From Nostoc sp. NIES-3756 (GTDB lineage Bacteria; Cyanobacteriota; Cyanobacteriia; Cyanobacteriales; Nostocaceae): a DNA stretch of 64,000 nucleotides. Within the stretch, counting starts at the first letter, position 1, and each line of letters begins with the position of its first letter. Where the stretch lies: contig NZ_AP017295.1 in NCBI RefSeq assembly GCF_001548375.1, positions 6,214,001 to 6,278,000 on the forward strand. The letters are read 5' to 3'. Under the pieces are notes generated by a model, which did no database searches, had not been told where the DNA came from, and worked only from the letters and a program-made list of their open reading frames with translations. Positions 54,995-60,678 of this stretch are shown here, piece after piece. Made by a program: the position numbers and the translations under genes.

Positions 54995-55323
54995 TAATAA
55001 TCATCTGGATCAATTGTGCCGTTTGTATCTGGCTTGGCGAGGTTAACGGTTAATTGGTCAACTCTGTATGAATCGTTATTGGTTCCCCTAAATGTGAAGT
55101 TGGGAAAACCTTGGTCGATGTAAATGCTTTGGTCTAAGTCTGCGTCGAAGTTGGTTTTTGATAAACCTATTTGCGCTCTTAGCATTAATCCTACAAACAA
55201 CGACTCAGCTTTATTGTTGGCTGCTGCTGTTAATCCTGGTAGGTCAGCTTTGTTGATTGTGATTGTTGTCGATGTCTGAGTTGCGCCTGCACCAAATACG
55301 GTGGTTAATAATGGTTCTGCCAT
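54994..55323 (-). CDS. First gene of the collagen-like operon (gene 1)
   Basis: 109 residues, MAEPLLTTVFGAGATQTSTT and on to DSYRVDQLTVNLAKPDTNGT. Shares the motif INKADLPGLTAAANNKAESL with gene 2. Possibly a small head-tail or baseplate structural protein. The promoter should lie in 55324-55450, opposite the recombinase gene. Confidence 0.74.
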   Translation of the reverse strand: MAEPLLTTVFGAGATQTSTTITINKADLPGLTAAANNKAESLFVGLMLRAQIGLSKTNFDADLDQSIYIDQGFPNFTFRGTNNDSYRVDQLTVNLAKPDTNGTIDPDDY

Positions 55324-55515
55324 TGGTTGATAATTGAAACTCTAAATTCTTTTATATGAGCGATATGAAAAATAGTAAATCTACATCTTTTAGGTAAAAG
55401 ATGTAGAGATTACTGATGGCTGTGATTATTGCTGTGATTACAATTGAGCAGATGTTTACTGTTAGTAAATCTCTCAATATACCTATTTTATAAAATGTGA
55501 ATTAGGAACTTGTAT
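55324..55515. promoter_or_regulatory. Divergent control region between operon and recombinase
   Basis: 192 bases. Contains a perfect inverted repeat CTACATCTTTT-AGGT-AAAAGATGTAG (55381-55406) and a smaller one TTTACT-GTT-AGTAAA (about 55456-55470). These may be a terminator, an operator or a recombinase site. TATAAAATG-type AT-rich boxes lie before the recombinase start. Confidence 0.5.
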
Positions 55516-56088
55516 ATGAAGGTAAATCGGCACGGGCAAGCTGCTATTTTTTCAGATAAGGATTTTGAATCTATTCTGGCGAATATGCCGGGAGAAAATC
55601 ACAAGATGATTTTGCGTCTGGCTTATTGGACGGCTGGTCGTGCTGGTGAGGTTTGTAGTTTGATGACTAGTGATGTTTATAACGGTGATGGTAAACCCCT
55701 CAAGCGGGTAACTTACCGGGCATCACAGACTAAAACTAATAAAACTCGCCAAGTGCCAATTCATAAAAACTTACGCGAACTGCTAATTAACTACTGGAAA
55801 ATTAACCAGCCGGATACCACAGGTTACTTGTTCCCCGGTGGTGAGGGTGAGCATTTGCAGTTACAGAGTTTTGATGATGCTTTGCGTCGCGCGGTGGCTA
55901 AGTCCAAGCTGACCGGGTGCGGGTATTCTACGCATTCAGCTAGGCGGACTATCCTCACTGCTATGGCCCGCCGGGGGATGGCACTATCTATTATTCAAAA
56001 GTTTTCGGGACACACTACGATATCTAGCCTGGAAAGATATATCGATATTGAGGAATCTGACCTTGAGTTGGCGATCGCCAATTTTTAA
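55516..56088 (+). CDS. Short tyrosine recombinase (catalytic domain only)
   Basis: 190 residues from ATG 55516. The full catalytic set is visible: Arg42 (AGRAGEVCSL), Lys in SQTKTNKTRQVPIH, His140-x-x-Arg143 (THSARRT), His166 (FSGHTTISSLERY) and the nucleophile Tyr175. The N-terminal SAM-like core-binding domain of normal integrases (about 100 residues) is missing, so the protein is shorter than phage integrases and resembles compact XerC/D-like plasmid recombinases. A TTG two codons upstream is possible. Divergent from the collagen-like operon. Confidence 0.88.
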   Translation: MKVNRHGQAAIFSDKDFESILANMPGENHKMILRLAYWTAGRAGEVCSLMTSDVYNGDGKPLKRVTYRASQTKTNKTRQVPIHKNLRELLINYWKINQPDTTGYLFPGGEGEHLQLQSFDDALRRAVAKSKLTGCGYSTHSARRTILTAMARRGMALSIIQKFSGHTTISSLERYIDIEESDLELAIANF

Positions 56089-56106
56089 CACTACACCACC
56101 TACACC

Positions 56107-56277
56107 ATGAGCAGCGAAGAATTACTATTTTTAAAAATTCAGGTTTTTTACCAGACGTTTCAAAATGGTGGCTATGACCACCCTCTCGATTTAGCTAAGG
56201 CACTTGAGGGACTGGCTAATGATGCTTGGGATGAAGTTGACGCTATTTATCCATCAAGCATTAAGATTGAACCTTGA
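56107..56277 (+). CDS. Small unknown protein after the recombinase
   Basis: 56 residues, MSSEELLFLKIQVFYQTFQN then GGYDHPLDLAKALEGLANDA and on to SIKIEP. Helical, slightly acidic. Starts 18 bases after the recombinase stop and is probably in the same unit. A HIP1-based hairpin with a T run follows. Confidence 0.55.
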   Translation: MSSEELLFLKIQVFYQTFQNGGYDHPLDLAKALEGLANDAWDEVDAIYPSSIKIEP

Positions 56278-56295
56278 ACAATAAACATGATTTGC

Positions 56296-56332
56296 TGCGA
56301 TCGCCTAACTGATGGAGTGCGATCGCATTTTT
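56296..56332 (+). terminator. HIP1-armed hairpin terminator
   Basis: TGCGATCGC and GCGATCGCA form the stem with a 14-base loop, followed by TTTTTG. The octamer GCGATCGC is self-complementary, so each arm alone is also a palindrome. It ends the recombinase plus small-gene unit. Confidence 0.7.
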
Positions 56333-56417
56333 GTAGGGGATGAGGGAGATAGGGAACTAGGGAGTAGGGAGTGGGGAGTAGGGACTGTTGACTAATGACT
56401 AATGACTAATGCCAGAA

Positions 56418-56476
56418 GCGATCGCTCTCCTGATGGCGCGATGGGCTAAGCCCCGCTTTATAGCGATCGCATTTTT
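56418..56476. terminator. Second HIP1-armed hairpin
   Basis: GCGATCGCT (56418-56426) pairs with AGCGATCGC (56462-56470), followed by ATTTTTC. Inside is another small hairpin (GGGCTAAGCCCC). It lies between convergent genes. The preceding 56335-56412 holds GGGGAGTAGGG and TGACTAA-type repeats. Confidence 0.55.
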
Positions 56477-56523
56477 CATGAGTCCAGGTTATAACTAAGT
56501 TGCGTTAACTTGTGGGGCTAGGA

Positions 56524-56928
56524 TTATTGGCAAGCTTTGTTTGCTCCTGCCCCACTCCCAACAGCTACGACTTTGCCGCACTCTGAGCCATTTCTGTAAA
56601 TTTTGATTTCTACATTTCCTTGGTTAAGTGTGTTTCCAGATGCGGAGACTATGGCATTTTTGGGGGCTGAGAAGCTGACTTTGTGAGGTAGTTTCGCCTG
56701 AACACTTTCTACTTTCATGGGTGAATTAGGGTCTTGAGAAACTATGGAATAACCTGCATACAATTCCTTACCGTTAGCTCCAGTCCAGTGAACCTCATAT
56801 TTGTCTGAACCATTGGGAGAATCTGCAACTGATTGTAAACTCGCAAGTGGACTTGACTTAGCTGAAGGGGTGCAGCTTTGTAACAACGCAAATCCAACAA
56901 TAACTGATAGTCTGATGAGATTTTTCAT
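56524..56928 (-). CDS. Small putative lipoprotein
   Basis: 134 residues with a lipoprotein signal (IRLSVIVGFALLQSC, lipobox LLQSC, Cys19). The mature part is strand-rich (DKYEVHWTGANGKELYAGYS, then VQAKLPHKVSFSAPKNAIVS) with two C-terminal cysteines. Function unknown; an immunoglobulin-like or periplasmic accessory role cannot be assigned. Confidence 0.7.
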   Translation of the reverse strand: MKNLIRLSVIVGFALLQSCTPSAKSSPLASLQSVADSPNGSDKYEVHWTGANGKELYAGYSIVSQDPNSPMKVESVQAKLPHKVSFSAPKNAIVSASGNTLNQGNVEIKIYRNGSECGKVVAVGSGAGANKACQ

Positions 56929-56976
56929 TTTCTTGGTGAAAACGATAGGTACAAGTTTATAATACCCAGTAGTTAG

Positions 56977-57483
56977 TTATACATTACTACGCCAAGAATG
57001 GATTAGTTGCTCAATTTCAGTAGGCGATCGCCCAACATTTATCGCCTCATCGATGGACTGTTTTCTCTGTTGAGCTAACTGCGATCGCACATTCCCCCCT
57101 GGAATATGGTAGTGATGAATTTTGCCTCGGTCGTAATAACAGTAACGAAAATACCAGTGTTTATTACCTGCACGGGTTACAAAGTATTTCTCTACCCATT
57201 GATTACAGTGTTCTGGAAGAGTAGGTAATGGTAACTTTGGTAACTCTTCCAGAACATCAGTACGGTGTTCTGGAAGAGTGGGAATATCTGACATCCCCTT
57301 AACTAATGGGACTAATTGGGGATATTTCCTTTCCCACGCTGCCCAGGCTGATTCGTAAGCTTCTATTGTTGGGTATTGGTCGGGGTCTGGTGGTTCTTGG
57401 GATGAGTCGTAATTGGCGAACGACTCCACCACAAACAATGTCAGTTGTCGGTAGGCTGTACCCGGATCACCTGATTTCGTCAT
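56977..57483 (-). CDS. Unknown island protein with HWYFRYCYYDRGK motif
   Basis: 168 residues. The N-terminal part is Pro/Glu-rich with a duplicated TLPEH segment (SDIPTLPEHRTDVLEELPKL, then PLPTLPEHCNQWVEKYFVTR). The C-terminal part (AGNKHWYFRYCYYDRGKIHH, then YHIPGGNVRSQLAQQRKQSI) looks conserved and resembles proteins of Nostoc plasmids and mobile islands, from memory only. Possibly binds nucleic acid. It lies downstream of the XRE regulator gene, 46 bases away, in the same direction. Confidence 0.65.
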   Translation of the reverse strand: MTKSGDPGTAYRQLTLFVVESFANYDSSQEPPDPDQYPTIEAYESAWAAWERKYPQLVPLVKGMSDIPTLPEHRTDVLEELPKLPLPTLPEHCNQWVEKYFVTRAGNKHWYFRYCYYDRGKIHHYHIPGGNVRSQLAQQRKQSIDEAINVGRSPTEIEQLIHSWRSNV

Positions 57484-57529
57484 AATGAGGTTAGAGATAT
57501 TTGCGGCCGCCCAAAAGGCGGCTCATTTT

Positions 57530-57805
57530 CTAGCTCTCAGGCTGTGGCAATCGACCGCGTGGGCCAAAATCATCAGGTAAATCTTGAATAGTTCTACCTT
57601 TCGACTTCAGTAGTCGGTCAAGAGCTTTCATTTGGGCTACCGTGAACGTGGGTACAGTATCTCCAGCCTCCCATCTACTGATAGTTCTGGCTGTTGTACC
57701 AATAGATCGCCCAAATTCTTCTTGAGACATATCTAGTTCACTTCTAAGGGCTTTCAAGGGTGAGTCACCCCCATCTTGTTCTCTGTTCACTCTTTTCTTT
57801 ACCAT
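57530..57805 (-). CDS. XRE-family helix-turn-helix regulator
   Basis: 91 residues from ATG 57803-57805. The HTH_3 domain is clear: LKALRSELDMSQEEFGRSIG, then TTARTISRWEAGDTVPTFTV, followed by a C-terminal helix (MKALDRLLKSKGRTIQDLPD). The frame is open to 57886, but those codons run through a set of palindromes that look like the regulator's own operators. A GGGG-type ribosome site precedes the inner ATG, so 57805 is chosen. Likely the island's repressor. Confidence 0.88.
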   Translation of the reverse strand: MVKKRVNREQDGGDSPLKALRSELDMSQEEFGRSIGTTARTISRWEAGDTVPTFTVAQMKALDRLLKSKGRTIQDLPDDFGPRGRLPQPES

Positions 57806-57813
57806 AATACCCC

Positions 57814-57834
57814 GTCTAGACATTCTGACTAGAC
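57814..57834. promoter_or_regulatory. Candidate XRE operator 1
   Basis: Inverted arms GTCTAG (57814-57819) and CTAGAC (57829-57834) with ACATTCTGA between them. It lies 9 bases upstream of the XRE start codon, a position for autoregulation. Confidence 0.6.
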
Positions 57835-57858
57835 TGGTTGACAAGTAGCACCACATCC

Positions 57859-57881
57859 AGACATAATGTCTAGTCATAGAC
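57859..57881. promoter_or_regulatory. Candidate XRE operators 2 and 3, overlapping
   Basis: AGACATAATGTCT (57859-57871) is a perfect dyad. It overlaps GTCTA-GTCA-TAGAC (57868-57881). Both share AGACAT and CTAG elements with operator 1. Together the three sites span about 70 bases, as in phage-type repressor control regions. Confidence 0.6.
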
Positions 57882-57905
57882 GACAAAAATACCAGCCAAC
57901 GTAAT

Positions 57906-58387
57906 TGGCTCAGTAAGAAACACTATTTTGGCTGGCTTCACCTAAAGTGTCTCACCAACACTTACCAAGCAGAACAGGGAAAAGTAACACTTATTGTCCG
58001 TAGCCGTCGAAAACCGATGAAGGGTGATTCAGGCTACCAGTGTCCCTAGTGCTGAGTGATGAGTGCTAAGTGATGAGTAAACTCTTTTGGTTGTTGTCTA
58101 ATTAGTCGCGGTTTGTAAAAGCTGGTGACGTGAAGCTGTGCGGTGGCCACCGTCTGTAACCGACCTTAGTAGGGCATTCCATACACACCAAGGGCGATAT
58201 GTCGGCGTGCTAATGCACGGGGTGGTGTGGAAATAAGACCTGGGTGAAAATCCCTTTGAGGCTTGGTGTGGGGTAATGTCTCACGCGCAGCGCACGCCAT
58301 GAAATTTCTAACCACCGTGTGGTGAGAAACGGATAACAGTATTTTTATACAAACGCGCAATCTTGGCGACCGGTCGCACTTTTATTT
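57906..58387. other. Non-coding stretch with a GC-richer structured block
   Basis: 482 bases. 57906-58090 has short repeats (GTGCTGAGTGATGAGTGCTA). 58130-58345 is GC-richer than its surroundings and full of pairable arms: GGTGGCCACC, then CCATACACACC with GGTGGTGTGG, then CGTGC-TAAT-GCACG, then TTTCTAACCAC with GTGGTGAGAAA. A structured RNA or a control region is possible. A 64-codon minus-strand frame through it has no ribosome site and looks accidental. Confidence 0.5.
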
Positions 58388-58699
58388 ATGAAGGAAAAAT
58401 ATGTAACTCGAAAAAAGCGGATCAGGGAATTAGAAAACAAAGTCAGCCAACTGGAACAGAAGATAGTCACACTTACCGAACTACTCGACTCTGTTACCAC
58501 AATGCTTTACGCCAAGCGCCCACGCCTGGCGCGGACTATGGCGCGAGAATTTAACCGCATACATCCCCCGCCAAAAATTAAAAAATCTCCCCGGTGCAGA
58601 TTGCGAAATCTACCACTAGCACCCCGTGCCGATTTGGTAATTGAGAGAAATTCCAAAGGGCAGATTATCGCCACACCCCGTAGCCCAAAGCAAGTTTAG
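58388..58699 (+). CDS. Small basic coiled-coil protein
   Basis: 103 residues. Residues 5-40 form a coiled coil (RIRELENKVSQLEQKIVTLT). The rest is basic and Pro-rich (IHPPPKIKKSPRCRLRNLPL). ATG 58388 with AAGGAAAAAT just after it and no clear ribosome site. Unknown function. First of the plus-strand island genes. Confidence 0.6.
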   Translation: MKEKYVTRKKRIRELENKVSQLEQKIVTLTELLDSVTTMLYAKRPRLARTMAREFNRIHPPPKIKKSPRCRLRNLPLAPRADLVIERNSKGQIIATPRSPKQV

Positions 58700-58847
58700 C
58701 CGTTTAGTAAAGGAGGTACAACAACTAATCACTAACCAAAGCGTACGCTTTGAATGAAGTTTTACTATGCAATATTCGCCGGTTGCTTACACCCGCCGGC
58801 GATTCCCTCCCATTCCTCTATAAACGCTTTTTTAGGTAGATAAACAA

Positions 58848-58877
58848 AACCAGCACAGCTGGTAGCTTGTGCTGGTT
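58848..58877 (+). terminator. Hairpin before the tandem small genes
   Basis: Perfect 10-base arms AACCAGCACA and TGTGCTGGTT with a 10-base loop that is itself palindromic (GCTGGTAGCT in part). It is followed by ATTTCTT and then the AAGGAG ribosome site of the next gene, so it could be a terminator for the gene before or a leader hairpin of the gene after. Confidence 0.6.
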
Positions 58878-58903
58878 ATTTCTTGAAAAAGGAGAACAAT
58901 ATT

Positions 58904-59080
58904 ATGACTTACCGCGATGAGATTAGACCTTGGGCAATTTTTCGCTGTGGAGATAAGAATATCTGTGTTGCTAGATTTCGCACGCGCAGCGATGCCGATA
59001 GTTATATGAGCATCTTACGCCGTATGACTTCCGGCAAATTTGTAGTGGCTTTTGATCAGCAAGAGGAGGTTAGCGCATGA
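58904..59080 (+). CDS. Small island protein, tandem paralogue 1
   Basis: 58 residues from ATG 58904, with an AAGGAG ribosome site. The frame is open to a TTG at 58883, which lies inside the ribosome site and is not used. Key pattern: WAIFRCGDKNICVARFRTRS, then DADSYMSILRRMTSGKFVVA. The next small gene has the same layout. Unknown function. Confidence 0.7.
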   Translation: MTYRDEIRPWAIFRCGDKNICVARFRTRSDADSYMSILRRMTSGKFVVAFDQQEEVSA

Positions 59081-59211
59081 ACGCCTGGGCTGTAATTAAC
59101 CTCCAAACAAAGGAGACTGTTAAAGCTTTTCGCACCTACTACGATGCCTTAGCCTACGCTGCTATCCTCCAACGTAACTCGCAGTCTGTGGCTGTGCGGT
59201 TTGTTAAGTGA
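59077..59211 (+). CDS. Small island protein, tandem paralogue 2
   Basis: 44 residues, MNAWAVINLQTKETVKAFRT then YYDALAYAAILQRNSQSVAV and RFVK. Starts at the ATG overlapping the previous stop (ATGA) with GAGGAGG upstream. Aligned with the previous protein: WA(I/V), A-FRT, DA--Y--IL-R and VAF/VRF recur in the same order, so the two are tandem paralogues of one tiny fold. Confidence 0.7.
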   Translation: MNAWAVINLQTKETVKAFRTYYDALAYAAILQRNSQSVAVRFVK

Positions 59212-59322
59212 CAATTGACAATTTTTAAGCGATGCCTCCGGCGGGCTACGCCTACGCATTTCGGGAGTGAAGGCGATCGCTTTAAAGTCGATTCAACTAC
59301 TAATGTAAAAAATATCACAATT

Positions 59323-59700
59323 ATGAACATCAAAACTATCACATACCAGAGAGTTCTCAACCTGGGGAACTACGAAAGCAAGCGCTTAGAAATGACTGCT
59401 GAGATTGCAGAAGATGACGACATCAACCATGCCCCAGGCGCTTTAATGAGAATGGTTGAACATGAGATACGAAAAAATCAGGAAGCAGAAATTGTATCTC
59501 GCATCCAACAACTGGAAACCAAAAAAAGCAATCTCAAGGGAGAAATTTCTGACCTTGAAGAAAAGGTAGCTGAACTAAAAAATCAACAGGATTTAACCGA
59601 TGTTGACCTTTTACTTGACCCTACAAATAAATCTGATTTAATCATCGACACCTACGACGAAGATGACGAAGATGACGAAGATGATGAGGATGATTTTTAA
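59323..59700 (+). CDS. Coiled-coil protein with acidic tail
   Basis: 125 residues from ATG 59323. A strand-rich N-terminus (NIKTITYQRVLNLGNYESKR then LEMTAEIAEDDD) is followed by a long coiled coil (IQQLETKKSNLKGEISDLEE) and a tail of D-E repeats coded by tandem GATGACGAA units (59655-59697). The frame is open to 59215, through a GGCTACGCC-type intergenic repeat, and that part is rejected. The fold of the first 60 residues resembles proteins seen on Nostoc plasmids and phage; function unknown. Confidence 0.68.
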   Translation: MNIKTITYQRVLNLGNYESKRLEMTAEIAEDDDINHAPGALMRMVEHEIRKNQEAEIVSRIQQLETKKSNLKGEISDLEEKVAELKNQQDLTDVDLLLDPTNKSDLIIDTYDEDDEDDEDDEDDF

Positions 59701-59703
59701 CTC

Positions 59704-60120
59704 ATGACTCAACCAACATCGGAAATAGAAACAATCGAAGTCCACAATGTAGCAGCTTACTATTGCTTAGACGATGATGGCGAACCAGCCGAAACAGGAA
59801 TGGTTATGTTTGCCCGTCCACAGGATTGGGGTAATCAACAACGATGGCATTATGAATTTTTTCGATTTGAATGGACTCATAAAAATAAGAAATATATCAA
59901 TAATTGCCATTGCTGGACTGATATTAAAGACCCTGAAGGCGGATACCCTTTATTTTTCGCTCAAAGCATAGTTTCAGTTTTCATGCCTGGAACAATACCC
60001 CAACATTGTGGGCGTGAGTTTTTACGTGGAGATGATTTTTGGTCTGAAGAATGGGGAGAAATGCCACCCTATTATGACCCGTATGAAGAACAATTTGATG
60101 ATGATGAGGTTTATGAATAA
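59704..60120 (+). CDS. Unknown acidic island protein
   Basis: 138 residues, Trp/Tyr/Phe-rich (QQRWHYEFFRFEWTHKNKKY then INNCHCWTDIKDPEGGYPLF) with an acidic end (YYDPYEEQFDDDEVYE). Starts 3 bases after the previous gene. No family recognised. The aromatic richness and acidic ends recall DNA-mimic proteins, but nothing more supports this. Confidence 0.65.
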   Translation: MTQPTSEIETIEVHNVAAYYCLDDDGEPAETGMVMFARPQDWGNQQRWHYEFFRFEWTHKNKKYINNCHCWTDIKDPEGGYPLFFAQSIVSVFMPGTIPQHCGREFLRGDDFWSEEWGEMPPYYDPYEEQFDDDEVYE

Positions 60121-60148
60121 CCGCCTAATGATTTAACAAACGATTCCT

Positions 60149-60385
60149 ATGACGATGATGGATAAAAAAGCAGATGATGAGACTATTTCTGTACCCAAAG
60201 ATTTATATGTCTTAAATACTTTAGCTATGGGAGTAGTTATACAACTTCTTGCCAAATTAAACGGGGAAAGCATAGAAGATTGGAGGCAATATGTAGGATC
60301 AAAAGCTGGCGAACAATATAGAAAATTATCAGCTAAAGACATTCAGGAAATAATTGACAATCTTGAAGCTGCTAGAACCGCCTGA
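60149..60385 (+). CDS. Small unknown island protein
   Basis: 78 residues, MTMMDKKADDETISVPKDLY then VLNTLAMGVVIQLLAKLNGE and a charged helical end. Several close ATG codons make the exact start uncertain (60149, 60155 or 60158). Last small gene before the recombinase's non-coding leader. Confidence 0.6.
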   Translation: MTMMDKKADDETISVPKDLYVLNTLAMGVVIQLLAKLNGESIEDWRQYVGSKAGEQYRKLSAKDIQEIIDNLEAARTA

Positions 60386-60678
60386 TGATGGCCACCTGAC
60401 TCAGTGGCCGAAACTAGGGCAATTGCCCTAGTCGCGGATTGAGTCCACATCAATTCGCGCTCTTAGTAAGAGAAAGTGCGGCGTTCAGTAGGAATTGCGC
60501 CTTTAATTTTGGCGTTAGCAAATTCAAGCGCAGCTATTTTCTTACTAATTCCCCGAATGCGTTTACTCCTGAATCGCGCCCCTCAAGTGTGGGGCGTTAG
60601 GGTGATTCGTGCGCTATATAAGTTCGGGTTAATCAAGGATGCCAGTCCTAAAAATCACCTTTTTTATATTGCAGAACC
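60386..60678 (+). ncRNA. Hairpin-rich leader of the IS110-like gene, candidate bridge RNA
   Basis: 293 non-coding bases with a series of stems: GGCCAC/GTGGCC (60390-60409), the perfect palindrome CTAGGGCAATTGCCCTAG (60414-60431), GCGGATTGA/TCAATTCGC (60434-60458), CTCTT/AAGAG (about 60460-60472), GCGCC/GGCG (about 60507-60524) and CGCCCC/GGGGCG (about 60583-60602). AGGATGCCAGTCCT and a T run follow. IS110-family elements are known to encode a bridge RNA in such a 5' non-coding end. That this stretch is transcribed is inference. The short frame 60476-60682 across it looks accidental. Confidence 0.5.

Noticed and set aside
58130..58345. Group II intron or domain V-like RNA
   Set aside because: Looked for the conserved domain V hairpin and a reverse transcriptase; neither was found.
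58166..58360. 64-codon minus-strand ORF in the structured block
   Set aside because: No ribosome site, low-quality composition, and it lies wholly in a region dominated by palindromes.
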